Origin: Clostridia bacterium
GTDB taxonomy: Bacteria > Bacillota > Clostridia > Oscillospirales > RGIG577
Direction of reading: 5' to 3'
NCBI GenBank assembly: GCA_017405765.1
Contig: JAFQZS010000015.1
Coordinates: 1 to 59,183, forward strand
DNA: 59,183 nucleotides
Shown: positions 7,986 to 16,961 of the stretch, in pieces
How the letters are laid out: each line of letters opens with the position of its first letter
Numbering within the stretch: the stretch's first letter is position 1
Position numbers and translations under genes: made by a program
Notes under the pieces: generated by a model
Seen by the model: only the letters and a program-made list of their open reading frames with translations
Told to the model about the DNA's origin: nothing
The model's database searches: none

Positions 7986-9116
7986 TCATATTCTGCGTCC
8001 CATAATGCACAAATTTCGCTGTTTAAATTCGGAAAATGTGCCGTTTTCAAGGTTGATTCGTATTTTTTCCATAAGGCTGTTGTAAAAATACAGATTGTGC
8101 ATTACCGCAAGCCTGAGCGCAAGTATCTCGCCCGACTTAAAAAGATGACGAATATATGCGCGGCTGAAATTTCTGCACACATGACAGCTGCAGTTTTCAT
8201 CTATCGGCCGCTCATCCTTTATATACTTAGCATTGTTTATATTCAGTATGCCCTCCGAAGTGAACAGATGTCCGTGACGCGCGTTTCTTGCAGGCATAAC
8301 GCAATCGAAAAAGTCTATCCCCCTGTCAACGGCCTCAAGGATATTAACGGGCGTTCCTACTCCCATAAGATAACGCGGTCTGTCTTTTGGCGCAAAGGGT
8401 TCCACCTTCTCAATGATCTCATACATCGTTTCCGTGGGTTCTCCCACGGCAAGCCCTCCTATCGCATAACCGTCCAGCTCAAATTCGGCTATCCTCTTCA
8501 TGTTCTCGATTCGCAGATCCGCATACGTCGCGCCCTGATTTATGCCGAAAAGCATTTGATTCGGATTTACTGTCTTTTCCGAAGCGTTAAGCTCGTTTAT
8601 TTTTTTTATGCATCGTTCAAGCCAGCGCACCGTTCGTTCATGCGAGGCCTTGGCATATGAATACTGTGCCGGATTTTCCACACACTCGTCGAACGCCATT
8701 GCTATGGTCGATCCGAGATTCGACTGTATGGTAATACTCTCCTCAGGACCCATGAACAGCTTTTTCCCGTCGATATGCGACGAAAAATATACGCCTTCCT
8801 CTTTTATATTGCGAAGCTTGGCAAGCGAAAACACCTGAAATCCGCCGCTGTCTGTAAGTATTGGCCTGTCCCAGTTCATAAATTTATGGATCCCGCCGAG
8901 ATCGCGTATTACTTCGTCCCCGGGACGCAGCGTAAGATGATATGTGTTTGAAAGCTCTACCTGACACCCTATATCTTTAAGATCGAACGATGAAAGGCCG
9001 CCCTTTATTGCCGCCTGCGTACCCACATTCATAAACACCGGAGTTTTTATAATTCCGTGCACGGTATGAAACTCGCCCAGACGCGCGCGTCCCTCTGTTT
9101 TTAAGATCTTAAACAT
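7986..9116 (-). CDS. tgt: Queuine tRNA-ribosyltransferase
   Basis: 376 aa, normal for bacterial TGT. It exchanges guanine 34 of tRNAs with GUN anticodons for the queuosine precursor preQ1. Catalytic Asp motifs are visible in TDSGGFQVFSL (near 88-98) and in GIDFFDCVMPARNARHG (near 262-278). The zinc site is CSCHVC followed by H about 25 residues on (near 306-337). The start follows CGGAGGAAAAT. A good promoter lies 42 bases upstream, so tgt is transcribed separately from queA, with the flavodoxin pair between them. Confidence 0.97.
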   Translation of the reverse strand: MFKILKTEGRARLGEFHTVHGIIKTPVFMNVGTQAAIKGGLSSFDLKDIGCQVELSNTYHLTLRPGDEVIRDLGGIHKFMNWDRPILTDSGGFQVFSLAKLRNIKEEGVYFSSHIDGKKLFMGPEESITIQSNLGSTIAMAFDECVENPAQYSYAKASHERTVRWLERCIKKINELNASEKTVNPNQMLFGINQGATYADLRIENMKRIAEFELDGYAIGGLAVGEPTETMYEIIEKVEPFAPKDRPRYLMGVGTPVNILEAVDRGIDFFDCVMPARNARHGHLFTSEGILNINNAKYIKDERPIDENCSCHVCRNFSRAYIRHLFKSGEILALRLAVMHNLYFYNSLMEKIRINLENGTFSEFKQRNLCIMGRRI

Positions 9117-9157
9117 ATTTTCCTCCGATACATGATTTAAGCTTCGACTACATATTC

Positions 9158-9185
9158 AGTATATCATAAATAATGCGCATATCAA
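9158..9185 (-). promoter_or_regulatory. Sigma-A-type promoter for tgt
   Basis: On the minus strand TTGATA and TATACT are separated by 16 bases, about 40 bases upstream of the tgt start. The boxes match the vegetative consensus at four to five of six positions each. Confidence 0.7.
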
Positions 9186-9192
9186 CAAAGCG

Positions 9193-9233
9193 CCAAAAAA
9201 ATAACTGCGCGCGTTTTTATCGCGTGCAGTTAT
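9193..9233 (-). terminator. Terminator after the flavodoxin gene
   Basis: ATAACTGCGCGCG pairs with CGCGTGCAGTTAT (one G-U pair) around a seven-base loop, followed on the minus strand by TTTTTTT. It lies 19 bases after the flavodoxin stop codon. Confidence 0.88.
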
Positions 9234-9251
9234 TTATATTAAGAAGCGTTT

Positions 9252-9680
9252 TTATGCGAGCGCTTTTCCGAGCGCCGCGCACTCGTCCAGAGCCTGTGCG
9301 TCGGGAGCTTCGCAGCAGATGACGAAATCGCAGGCCATAGCTGCGCCTGCGGCCTTGCATTCGGCTTCCCAGTTTCGCATCCATTCGCCGTCGCCCCAGC
9401 CGTATGAACCGAACAACGCGATCTTCTTTCCTCCAAGTTTTCCCTTACATTCATCGAATAAGGGCTGCATTTCCGATTCTTCCAGAACTTCGGCGCCCAT
9501 CGAAGGACATCCGAACGCGATCGCGTCAAATCCATCCATCTTCGCCGCGCCAAAGCTGCCGTCAGATACGTTGAATACGCTAACGTCCGCGCCCGCGCTT
9601 TTTGCTCCGTTTGCCACGCTCGACGCCATCTGTGCCGTGTTGCCCGTGCCGCTCCAGAATACTACAGCTACTTTGCTCAT
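9252..9680 (-). CDS. Flavodoxin
   Basis: 142 aa short-chain flavodoxin, a cytoplasmic FMN-binding one-electron carrier that often replaces ferredoxin when iron is scarce. The FMN phosphate loop is WSGTGNTAQMA (residues 9-19). A 50s loop AFGCPSMGAE (near 55-64) and a 90s loop FGSYGWGDGEW (near 89-99) contribute aromatic stacking residues. The start is preceded by AAGGAGAGATCATAATA. It is the second gene after the DUF3793 gene, and the pair lies behind two identical-arm palindromes that may bind a metal-sensing repressor. Confidence 0.94.
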   Translation of the reverse strand: MSKVAVVFWSGTGNTAQMASSVANGAKSAGADVSVFNVSDGSFGAAKMDGFDAIAFGCPSMGAEVLEESEMQPLFDECKGKLGGKKIALFGSYGWGDGEWMRNWEAECKAAGAAMACDFVICCEAPDAQALDECAALGKALA

Positions 9681-9713
9681 TATTATGATCTCTCCTTAGA
9701 ATTATGTTTTATG

Positions 9714-10265
9714 TCAAGCAGCCACAGTAAGCTGCCAAACAGACCTGCCCTCATGCCACAGCTTTGCATATACAGCGCGGCATTTTTTTATTCGCGCAAA
9801 TAATTTGCGCGCTTCGCAAACGTTGCAGTATACCTTCCAATAACCGCAGTATTTGCAGTTTTTGCCTTGATTATTGATAAACCCGACTACATCCCGAAGC
9901 GGATATCCCAAGAATATCCCTATCTCATGCGGAAAGCCTTCGCCGCATTCAAATCTTTCTTTGAGATGCTCTATAGCGCAGTCCATATCGGCGCATTCAT
10001 ATCCGTAAGCAGACAAAAAGCTTTCGACCCCGCTTTTTTTAAGGTCGGCGGCAAGATGCGTACCGCGATATACATATATAAGCGCCTTGCCTTTCGAATA
10101 TTTAAGAAGCTTTAAAAAAACGCCTTTGGCGCCGAAGCTTACGTTCATCGCATTGATTTGATCTATAAGAGCTTCTTTAGACTTTATATCCACAGTAAAC
10201 AGGCTTGCCGTTTTCAGCGACGCAAGCGTAGGTGAACAATGCTTAATAAGACATTCTTCAAGCAA
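9714..10265 (-). CDS. DUF3793 family protein
   Basis: 183 aa, starting at TTG 10265 with AAGGAGGAAACGG in front. It is cysteine-rich in the C-terminal half (CKYCGYWKVYCNVCEA near residues 136-151), which could bind a metal or Fe-S cluster. The segment HEIGIFLGYPLRDVVGFI (near 112-129) is the family hallmark. The family has no established function and is often found beside flavodoxins in Clostridia, as here. The shared transcript suggests a role in iron limitation or haem/electron-transfer metabolism, but this is inference. Confidence 0.82.
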   Translation of the reverse strand: MLEECLIKHCSPTLASLKTASLFTVDIKSKEALIDQINAMNVSFGAKGVFLKLLKYSKGKALIYVYRGTHLAADLKKSGVESFLSAYGYECADMDCAIEHLKERFECGEGFPHEIGIFLGYPLRDVVGFINNQGKNCKYCGYWKVYCNVCEARKLFARIKKCRAVYAKLWHEGRSVWQLTVAA

Positions 10266-10343
10266 AACCGTTTCCTCCTTAGGTTAAAATGTATTTGCAA
10301 ATATCATTCCCCGATCAAGCGAAATTATTATAAGCAAATACTT

Positions 10344-10359
10344 GTTAGTTGCAACTAAC
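10344..10359. promoter_or_regulatory. Palindromic operator 1, GTTAGT-N4-ACTAAC
   Basis: A perfect 16-bp palindrome, GTTAGTTGCAACTAAC, in the region upstream of the DUF3793/flavodoxin operon. Its arms are identical to those of the second site 56 bp away. The form suits a dimeric repressor such as a DtxR- or Fur-type metalloregulator; the regulator itself is not in the window. Confidence 0.65.
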
Positions 10360-10372
10360 CTAATGTTTTAAT

Positions 10373-10393
10373 AAAAACGGCCGTGCCGTTTTT
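10373..10393 (-). terminator. Terminator after queA, lying between the two operators
   Basis: AAAAACGGC and GCCGTTTTT form a perfect 9-bp stem with a three-base loop. T-runs are present on both strands. It is about 95 bases past the queA stop codon and separates queA from the DUF3793/flavodoxin unit. Confidence 0.8.
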
Positions 10394-10399
10394 ATGTGG

Positions 10400-10415
10400 G
10401 TTAGTGTTGACTAAC
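10400..10415. promoter_or_regulatory. Palindromic operator 2, GTTAGT-N4-ACTAAC
   Basis: GTTAGT-GTTG-ACTAAC, the same arms and the same 4-bp spacer as the site at 10344-10359. The centre-to-centre distance is 56 bp. The two sites bracket the queA terminator. Confidence 0.6.
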
Positions 10416-10488
10416 TAAAGGTTACTATATAAATGCATTAAAGTCAAGCGTTTTGTGAAATTTTTAAAAAAAAGTTTGACGCAGACGC

Positions 10489-11538
10489 TTATTCTATAAA
10501 CATTGCGTCTCCGAATGAGAAAAAGCGATATTCTTCTTTTACGGCCTCCTCATATGCACGCCGTATATTCTCAAGCGACGAAAAGGCGCTTACAAGCATC
10601 ATTAGAGTGCTTTTCGGAAGATGAAAATTTGTTATCAGCGCATCAACCGCCTTGAATTTATACGGAGGATATATGAATATATCCGTTTCACGGCTCTGCG
10701 GAACTATTATCCCGTTCTCATCGGCGCATGATTCAAGCGTTCTTGCCGAGGTCGTGCCTACTGCAACGATCCTCCCGCCGTTCTTTCGCGCCTTGTTTAT
10801 TTCATCGGCCGCCTCCTCGGTCAATTCAAACCATTCCGAATGCATCTTATGATCGAGTACATTTTCAACATTTACGGGACGAAACGTACCCACTCCCACA
10901 TGAAGCGTAAGATCTACTGTTTTTATCCCTTTTTTGCTTATGCCTTCCAAAAGCTCTTTTGTAAAATGAAGACCGGCAGTCGGCGCTGCGGCAGAGCCTT
11001 CCACCTTGGAGTAGACGGTCTGATACCTCTCCCTGTCGTCAAGCTTTTCCTTTATATAAGGCGGCAGAGGCATTTCTCCCGTTTTATTTATCGCGGCTGC
11101 CGTGTCGCCGTTTTTTGCACATAAGCGCACAATGCGCCCTCCGTCGTCAGTTCTCTTTATTATTTCGGCGGTAAGCCCGCCCTCGTCAAACTCAATGATA
11201 TTTCCTTCGTGCACACGTTTTCCCGGACGTATCAATACTTCCCACACGTCGCCTCCGTATGGCTTAAGCAAAAGCATTTCAACGCTTCCGCCGGTCCCCT
11301 GCTTCTTTCCGTACAGTCTTGCCGGTATAACGCGGGTATTGTTGAGCACAAGAACATCATTTGTGCAAAGATAATTCAGTATGTCATAAAAGTGTTCGTG
11401 TTTAAGCTCTCCCGTTAGCCTGTCCATGTGCATAAGCCTAGACGACTGCCTGTCTTTAAGCGGCGTCTGTGCAATAAGCCTTTCGGGAAGGTAATAATCA
11501 AAATCGCTGACTGTGTACGTCGGTATAAGTCTGTTCAT
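10489..11538 (-). CDS. queA: S-adenosylmethionine:tRNA ribosyltransferase-isomerase
   Basis: 349 aa, the full QueA length. It transfers and isomerises the ribosyl group of SAM to preQ1 in tRNA, giving epoxyqueuosine, the step after Tgt. Family motifs seen are [17 protein letters not shown] (near 14-30), [16 protein letters not shown] (near 61-76), [12 protein letters not shown] (near 183-194) and [13 protein letters not shown] (near 207-219). It is followed by a terminator and so is not in one transcript with tgt, which lies 1.4 kb downstream. The upstream SpoIID-like gene ends 23 bases before queA and may be co-transcribed. Confidence 0.97.
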   Translation of the reverse strand: MNRLIPTYTVSDFDYYLPERLIAQTPLKDRQSSRLMHMDRLTGELKHEHFYDILNYLCTNDVLVLNNTRVIPARLYGKKQGTGGSVEMLLLKPYGGDVWEVLIRPGKRVHEGNIIEFDEGGLTAEIIKRTDDGGRIVRLCAKNGDTAAAINKTGEMPLPPYIKEKLDDRERYQTVYSKVEGSAAAPTAGLHFTKELLEGISKKGIKTVDLTLHVGVGTFRPVNVENVLDHKMHSEWFELTEEAADEINKARKNGGRIVAVGTTSARTLESCADENGIIVPQSRETDIFIYPPYKFKAVDALITNFHLPKSTLMMLVSAFSSLENIRRAYEEAVKEEYRFFSFGDAMFIE

Positions 11539-11560
11539 TAAATATGCGCTCTTTTCCTCG

Positions 11561-13207
11561 TTATTTTAAAGTCTCAAGCGTCGTGCCCCTGAAATAATGC
11601 GTAAGTATCTGTTCAAAAGTATATCCCTGAAGCGCCATGCCTTTCGCGCCCTCCTGGCTCATGCCCACGTTATTTCCGAAGCCCGTGCCCGATATCGTAT
11701 AAGTATCGCCGCTTCCGCCCGTTCTTGAAACAAAGCCGCTTCCGCTTTGCGTTACAACGCTTACGGTATCTTTGTTCATCTTTGAGACCTCGCCGCTTCC
11801 GCTTATAACAGACGCCGTGAACGCGCCGTCGGCTATATTGCTTGTCCCGCTTGAGCTTCTCGCATATACAGACGAGAACGAGCCGCCGCCCGAGCCCGTT
11901 ATCGTAAATCGCTGCGAATGAACGTAGGGCGAAAGCTTGATGCGCACCGTTTCCTTGCTTATAGTTATCGAACGCCCTTCCGTATCCGTCGCGGTCACGG
12001 AATATACGTTGCCGGCGTCTGTAAACTTGCTTACATAAAAGCTCTCGATCTCGCCTATCGTATAGCCGCCGGCCACGAGCTTTGAACGCACTTCTTCTTT
12101 CGTAAGCGTCGTGGACCATCTGCCGTAAGCTGCATTATCCAGATCCTCGTACGGCGACTCGACCGCCGTAAGATACGGCACGGCGGCAAACCATACGTTT
12201 TCGGCGTTTTCGGTATATCCGCCGCTCGAAGCGTGATAATAAAGCTCCGCAAGCTTTCCTGCGTATGTAAGCACCATGCCGTCCGTCTGATCCACGGCCG
12301 CGTCGGAATTCGTTCCCGCTTTTGTCGTTCCGCCGTATACCTGGCAATGCGTACCGTCGCATACCATAAAGCCTTCGGATCTATGCTTGTTCATATTCTG
12401 ATAAAGGTAATTCCTTGCGGCCACGGCCTGCGCCTTCAGCGCCTCCAGCGGCCAGCCGTTGCTCATCTCGTAAGGCACTACGCCCTTAAGATAATCCTGC
12501 ACGGATACCAGATTTATAAGGTTCAACTTTCCGGAGGAATTGCGGTACATAAGAAAGCTGCCGTAATACTCCGTGCTGCCGTTCTTCATTTTTGGTTTCG
12601 TTCCGTAATTCGTCGGCGACAGGTAAAAGCAGTTTACGCCGCTTTGCTCAAGCTCAAATATCACTTTGCTTTGATTCATATCAATGACCGAAAAACCGTA
12701 AGACGCGCCGCCCGCGCCCGAAGCGCCTTCCCCCGACTGCGCGGCATATTCCGCCGCCGCGCCATTTGCATCGGAAAGCGACGAAAAGCTGCCGAAACGC
12801 ACTCTGTACGCGCCCTCGACATATGCTACAAAGCCCGAAAGCGGAGCAGCCGCATTATACGCGGCGCTCTGCGACGCAAAAGTGCGGTCAAGCTGAACGT
12901 GATACGCACCTATGTCCGATCCCGATGAAAGCGAATTTCCGGATACAGCGTAGCTTTTATCGTTTGCGACCGATACGAAGCGCGCGCCGGATTCGTATAA
13001 TATAACGGGATCGTCATTATTGTCGAGATAACCGAAACTCATACCTCCCGCATCGTATAATACATTATAGCTGTCCTTCGCTTCGCTGCCGTATATAATG
13101 CCCACTTTTGCCGTCATATTCTTATTGTAGTCAAGCGCAAAGGCCGAAGGCATGGCAAAAGTCAAAACGACCGCCAGACACAGTATAACGGATACGATCT
13201 TCTTCAT
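11561..13207 (-). CDS. Secreted SpoIID/LytB-domain protein
   Basis: 548 aa with a signal peptide ([21 protein letters not shown], cleaved near AFA). Residues of about 100-160 contain a SPOR-like stretch ([18 protein letters not shown]) that could bind denuded glycan. A SpoIID domain follows at about 230-350, with [20 protein letters not shown] and [11 protein letters not shown], the region of the lytic transglycosylase site. The C-terminal [17 protein letters not shown] box (near 510-526) is also typical. It is longer than the sporulation SpoIID (about 340 aa), so it may be a vegetative or spore cell-wall amidase enhancer/transglycosylase. The start follows AAAGAGGCGATATATAA. Confidence 0.88.
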   Translation of the reverse strand: MKKIVSVILCLAVVLTFAMPSAFALDYNKNMTAKVGIIYGSEAKDSYNVLYDAGGMSFGYLDNNDDPVILYESGARFVSVANDKSYAVSGNSLSSGSDIGAYHVQLDRTFASQSAAYNAAAPLSGFVAYVEGAYRVRFGSFSSLSDANGAAAEYAAQSGEGASGAGGASYGFSVIDMNQSKVIFELEQSGVNCFYLSPTNYGTKPKMKNGSTEYYGSFLMYRNSSGKLNLINLVSVQDYLKGVVPYEMSNGWPLEALKAQAVAARNYLYQNMNKHRSEGFMVCDGTHCQVYGGTTKAGTNSDAAVDQTDGMVLTYAGKLAELYYHASSGGYTENAENVWFAAVPYLTAVESPYEDLDNAAYGRWSTTLTKEEVRSKLVAGGYTIGEIESFYVSKFTDAGNVYSVTATDTEGRSITISKETVRIKLSPYVHSQRFTITGSGGGSFSSVYARSSSGTSNIADGAFTASVISGSGEVSKMNKDTVSVVTQSGSGFVSRTGGSGDTYTISGTGFGNNVGMSQEGAKGMALQGYTFEQILTHYFRGTTLETLK

Positions 13208-13273
13208 TTATATATCGCCTCTTTTCATAAAAAACATCGAAAATACGATTTTTATAAAATTTTTATAAAGTAA

Positions 13274-13302
13274 TTGACAGTTTAAAAAAACAATGCTACA
13301 TT
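13274..13302 (+). promoter_or_regulatory. Promoter of the lysine operon
   Basis: A perfect TTGACA is followed after 17 bases by TACATT, with further A/T-rich hexamers (TATATT) just behind. It begins about 52 bases before the riboswitch aptamer. Confidence 0.65.
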
Positions 13303-13325
13303 ATATATTAATAGCATAATATATT

Positions 13326-13582
13326 TGATAGAGGTGCGTTTTTTATCAGTACTCGCGTACGGATACCGAAAGATCTTACGCCGCGACGAAAGGAAAAAAC
13401 GCCGAAGGGGATGCTTTTTTCGGACGCATTGCCCTGGGTGTACGGTCAACAGCCGTGCAACTGTCATCGAAAACAGATGGAGAGCTATCAGCTTCTGGTT
13501 TAATGTCGTTTGCCGTATTTTTTTTGCGGTTTCATGCTTTACATTTTACTAGAAAGCCGCCGGTTTTTCAACCGGTTTTTTT
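13326..13582 (+). promoter_or_regulatory. Lysine riboswitch (L-box) with expression-platform terminator
   Basis: The aptamer spans about 13326-13490. TGATAG at its start pairs with CTATCA at its end (P1). Conserved L-box blocks are visible: GAGGTGCG, AGTACTCG, GCCGAAGGGGATGC, the GGTGTACGGTCAA/CAGCCGTGCAACTGTCA pair and GGAGAGCTATC. The length of 165 nt fits the class. A terminator stem CCGGTT/AACCGG with seven T follows at 13560-13582. Lysine binding is known in this class to favour the terminator, so this should switch off asd, dapA, dapB and the ACT gene when lysine is plentiful. Confidence 0.96.
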
Positions 13583-13660
13583 ATTATTAAATCTTAATTA
13601 CGGCGGTAATTTGTGCCAATGTCCGAATTGCCGTTAAACAATTACGTTGGAGGGTCAATT

Positions 13661-14662
13661 ATGAAAAAGTACAATGTAGCAGTTGTCGGCGCGACCGGCA
13701 TGGTAGGAAGAACCTTTTTAAAGGTGCTTGAAGAGAAAAAGCTCCCCGTTGAGAATTATTATCTTTTCTCCTCTTACCGCTCGGCAGGCAAAAAAATCGA
13801 GTTCATGGGCAAGGAATACACGGCTATCGAGCTTACCGAAACTGCAATGGACGGTAAAGACATAGATATCGCGCTCTTCTCCGCAGGCGGCAGCACCAGC
13901 GAAAAATTCGCGCCCATCTTTGCGAAAAAAGGCGCGGTCGTTATCGACAACTCCTCTGCATGGCGCATGAACCCGGAGGTTCCGCTCGTAGTGCCGGAAG
14001 TAAATCCCGACGATCTGAAGTGGCACAAGGGCATTATCGCAAACCCCAACTGCTCGACCATTCAGGCTGTGGTTGCATTAAAGCCGCTCGATGAAAAATA
14101 CGGCATAAAGCGCATCGTATATTCGACATACCAGGCAGTATCCGGCGCAGGTCTTGCCGGCTGGATGGACCTTGAAGAGGGACAGAAGGGCAATCCCCCC
14201 AAGAAGTTCGCTCACCCCATCTACAACAACTGCCTCCCCCACATCGACGTATTCTTAGACAACGGATACACGAAGGAAGAGGAAAAGATGATAAAGGAGA
14301 CGAGAAAGATACTCGGCCGCCCCGACCTCAAGGTAACGGCTACGACCGTAAGAGTTCCCGTATTCAACAGCCATTCCGAATCCATCAACGTCGAGTTCGA
14401 GCGTCCCTTTGACCTTGCCGAATTAAAGGACGTCCTTGCAAAGGCTCCCGGCATAGTCGTTGAAGACGATCCCGCAAACAACGTATACCCGCTTGCTATA
14501 AACGCAACGGGACACGACGAAGTGTTCGTAGGAAGAATACGCCGCGACGAATCGGTAGAAAACGGCGTCAACATGTGGGTAGTTGCCGACAATATAAGAA
14601 AAGGCGCGGCAAGCAACGCCGTTCAGATAGCCGAGACCATGATAAACAACGGCATAATATAA
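13661..14662 (+). CDS. asd: Aspartate-semialdehyde dehydrogenase
   Basis: 333 aa from the ATG at 13661, which follows GGAGGGTCAATT; an in-frame start 16 codons upstream lacks a site. It makes aspartate semialdehyde from aspartyl phosphate using NADPH. The N-terminal nucleotide-binding motif is VVGATGMVGRTFLKVL. The catalytic cysteine is in NPNCSTIQAVVAL (near residues 130-142) and the active-site histidine region is HSESINVEF (near 244-252). It is the first gene of the L-box-controlled operon. No aspartate kinase catalytic gene is present here. Confidence 0.97.
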   Translation: MKKYNVAVVGATGMVGRTFLKVLEEKKLPVENYYLFSSYRSAGKKIEFMGKEYTAIELTETAMDGKDIDIALFSAGGSTSEKFAPIFAKKGAVVIDNSSAWRMNPEVPLVVPEVNPDDLKWHKGIIANPNCSTIQAVVALKPLDEKYGIKRIVYSTYQAVSGAGLAGWMDLEEGQKGNPPKKFAHPIYNNCLPHIDVFLDNGYTKEEEKMIKETRKILGRPDLKVTATTVRVPVFNSHSESINVEFERPFDLAELKDVLAKAPGIVVEDDPANNVYPLAINATGHDEVFVGRIRRDESVENGVNMWVVADNIRKGAASNAVQIAETMINNGII

Positions 14663-14710
14663 CATTTCGGCTCTCTTTCGTAAATCTTACTTAAATAAGG
14701 AGGAAGAATC

Positions 14711-15598
14711 ATGAAAAAGACAATATTCAAGGGGGCAGGCGTCGCTATCGTCACTCCTTTTACCGATGACGGGATCAACTTTAAGGAATTGGGACGCCTT
14801 ATCGACTTCAATGTTGAAAACGGCACCGACGCAATAATCATATGCGGCACCACCGGCGAAGCGGCAACGATGAACGACGAAGAGCATAAAGCTGCCATAA
14901 GCTTTGCGGTAGAACATACTAACAAGCGCATACCCGTTATCGCAGGCACGGGCTCGAACGATACGGCGTATTCCATTGAGCTTTCCAAGTTTGCCGAGAG
15001 CGCAGGCGCAGACGGTCTTCTCATGGTAACGCCTTATTACAACAAGACGACGCAGAAAGGACTCGTAAAGCATTTCATGCGTATCGCCGATTCCGTAAAT
15101 ACTCCGATAATCGTTTACAACGTGCCCAGCCGCACGGGACTCAACATTCAGCCCAAGACTTATCTTGAGCTTTCCAAGCATCCGAATATCGTAGCTACCA
15201 AGGAAGCGAATTCCAACATTTCCGAAATCGCCAACACGCGCCACTTATGCGGCGACGACTTGAACATGTATTCCGGCAACGACGATCAGATAGTGCCTAT
15301 CCTCTCTTTGGGCGGCATCGGCGTTATCTCCGTTCTCTCTAACGTGATGCCCCGCGAGACGCACGATATCTGCCAACTTTTCTTTGACGGCAAGATAAAG
15401 GAAAGCGCACAGCTTCAGCTCAAGATGATGGACCTTATCGGCGCGCTCTTTTGCGAAACGAATCCCATCCCCGTAAAGACGGCTCTCGGTCTTATGGGAT
15501 ATAACGTAGGTCCGCTTCGCATGCCGCTTTGCGATATGGAAGGCGCTAACCTCGACAGATTAAAGACGGCGCTTAAAAACTGCGGTCTTATAAAGTAA
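14711..15598 (+). CDS. dapA: 4-hydroxy-tetrahydrodipicolinate synthase
   Basis: 295 aa TIM-barrel enzyme that condenses pyruvate with aspartate semialdehyde. The family signature GTTGEAATM (near residues 45-53), the active-site Tyr in YYNKTTQKGL (near 108-117) and YNVPSRTG (near 136-143), and the Schiff-base Lys in IVATKEAN (near 159-166) are all present. The ribosome site AAGGAGGAAGAATC precedes the ATG. It is the second gene of the lysine operon, 48 bases after asd. Confidence 0.97.
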   Translation: MKKTIFKGAGVAIVTPFTDDGINFKELGRLIDFNVENGTDAIIICGTTGEAATMNDEEHKAAISFAVEHTNKRIPVIAGTGSNDTAYSIELSKFAESAGADGLLMVTPYYNKTTQKGLVKHFMRIADSVNTPIIVYNVPSRTGLNIQPKTYLELSKHPNIVATKEANSNISEIANTRHLCGDDLNMYSGNDDQIVPILSLGGIGVISVLSNVMPRETHDICQLFFDGKIKESAQLQLKMMDLIGALFCETNPIPVKTALGLMGYNVGPLRMPLCDMEGANLDRLKTALKNCGLIK

Positions 15599-15623
15599 AG
15601 GTCTTTAAAAGGGATGTGAAAAT

Positions 15624-16388
15624 ATGAGTAATGTTATAAGAATTCTCATGTCGGGCTGCAACGGAAAGATGGGCCGCGCGATCTCGCGTATGGCCGCTGC
15701 GGACGACAGCGTTGAGATAGTTGCAGGTCTTGATATAAACACGGCCGAGGAGTTCGGATATCCCGTTTTCAGCGATCCGGCGAAGGTCAATATTGACTGC
15801 GACGTTATAGTGGATTTTTCAAACCATGCCGCGCTTGAGGGGGTGCTCGAGCTTGCAAGAAGCAAAAAGGTCCCCGCCGTTATTGCAACGACCGGCCTTC
15901 TCAATACGCAGATAGAGCTTATGCACGAAAGCGCAAAATACGTGCCGATCTTCCACAGCGCAAATATGTCGCTCGGCGTAAATCTGCTTATCGATCTTGT
16001 AAAAAGAGTTGCGCGCGCACTGGGCAGCGATTTTGATATCGAGATAATCGAAAAGCACCACAACCAGAAGCTTGACGCTCCGAGCGGTACGGCGCTTGCC
16101 ATTGCCGACGCGCTTAAAGAGGCGCGCGACTGCGAAACGCAGTACGTATATGAGCGTCAGTCGGTGCGCCGCAAAAGAGAAACGAGTGAGATAGGCATAC
16201 ATTCCATCCGTGGAGGCAATATCATCGGCGATCACGACGTGCTTTTCTGCGGACAAAACGAAACGATAACCGTATCCCACTCCGCCGCTTCGCGCGACGT
16301 TTTTGCGGCAGGCGCTTTAAGAGCGGCTAAGTTCATCGCAAAAAAGCCTGTCGGCCTTTACAGCATGAGCGACCTTATAAATGAATGA
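15624..16388 (+). CDS. dapB: 4-hydroxy-tetrahydrodipicolinate reductase
   Basis: 254 aa. It reduces the DapA product with NAD(P)H. The Rossmann motif is MSGCNGKMGRAISRM (residues 8-22). The catalytic region EKHHNQKLDAPSGTAL (near 140-155) holds the His/Lys pair of the active site. The start follows GGGATGTGAAAAT, 25 bases after dapA. It is the third gene of the operon, which then continues into an ACT-domain gene rather than further lysine enzymes. Confidence 0.97.
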   Translation: MSNVIRILMSGCNGKMGRAISRMAAADDSVEIVAGLDINTAEEFGYPVFSDPAKVNIDCDVIVDFSNHAALEGVLELARSKKVPAVIATTGLLNTQIELMHESAKYVPIFHSANMSLGVNLLIDLVKRVARALGSDFDIEIIEKHHNQKLDAPSGTALAIADALKEARDCETQYVYERQSVRRKRETSEIGIHSIRGGNIIGDHDVLFCGQNETITVSHSAASRDVFAAGALRAAKFIAKKPVGLYSMSDLINE

Positions 16389-16412
16389 TCCACGTCGAAA
16401 GGAGGCGTTCTT

Positions 16413-16892
16413 ATGCTTGATATGGATAAGATTTTAACTGAACTTACAGGTGAAGAAGATATCACGTTGATAACGCTTCATAATATTCCTGCGGATATGA
16501 AGCTTATGTGCGATATATTCGACAGCTTTTCCCGCGAGCGCGTAGTTCTAGATATGATAAGCCAGACTGCTCCAACGGGCGGACATATAAGCATTTCATT
16601 TACTTTAAAGGACGACGATCTGCCCCGCGCGATAAAAATCATGAGCACTTTCAAGTCAAAGCTTCCCTCCCTTCGCAGCGACGTAAACCCCGGTAATGCA
16701 AAAATCGTATTTTTCGGCGAGCGCATGAAGGACAATTACGGTGTGGCAGCATACGTTATGCGCCTGTTTTCGGATAATCACATTATGCTAAAGCTTATAA
16801 CTACATCCGATAACGACATCTCATGCCTGCTTTCCAAGGACGATTTTGAATATATCTATGACGTAGCTGCAAAGGCGCTGAAAATAAGCTGA
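16413..16892 (+). CDS. Free-standing tandem-ACT protein like the aspartate kinase regulatory region
   Basis: 159 aa. Residues 16-75 (ITLITLHNIP..., VVLDMISQTAPTGGHISISF) and 85-158 (AKIVFFGERMKDNYGVAAYV..., IMLKLITTSDNDIS) line up by eye with the two ACT domains at the C-terminus of LysC-type aspartate kinases. No kinase domain is attached. The motif that reads STSEIKIS in typical kinases is TTSDNDIS here, so effector binding may differ. AAAGGAGGCG precedes the start. As last gene of the L-box operon it could act as a separate lysine/threonine-sensing subunit of an aspartate kinase encoded elsewhere; this is inference. Confidence 0.8.
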   Translation: MLDMDKILTELTGEEDITLITLHNIPADMKLMCDIFDSFSRERVVLDMISQTAPTGGHISISFTLKDDDLPRAIKIMSTFKSKLPSLRSDVNPGNAKIVFFGERMKDNYGVAAYVMRLFSDNHIMLKLITTSDNDISCLLSKDDFEYIYDVAAKALKIS

Positions 16893-16908
16893 AGATCCAA
16901 AACATAAA

Positions 16909-16946
16909 ACCGTGCATCCCCCGTATGAGAGATGCACGGTTTTTTT
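16909..16946. terminator. Terminator between the lysine operon and the MFS gene
   Basis: ACCGTGCATC and GATGCACGGT form a perfect 10-bp stem around a 12-base loop, followed on the plus strand by T-rich sequence. A shorter T-run on the minus strand means it can also serve the convergent MFS gene. Confidence 0.9.
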
Positions 16947-16961
16947 ATATCTGAATACTGT

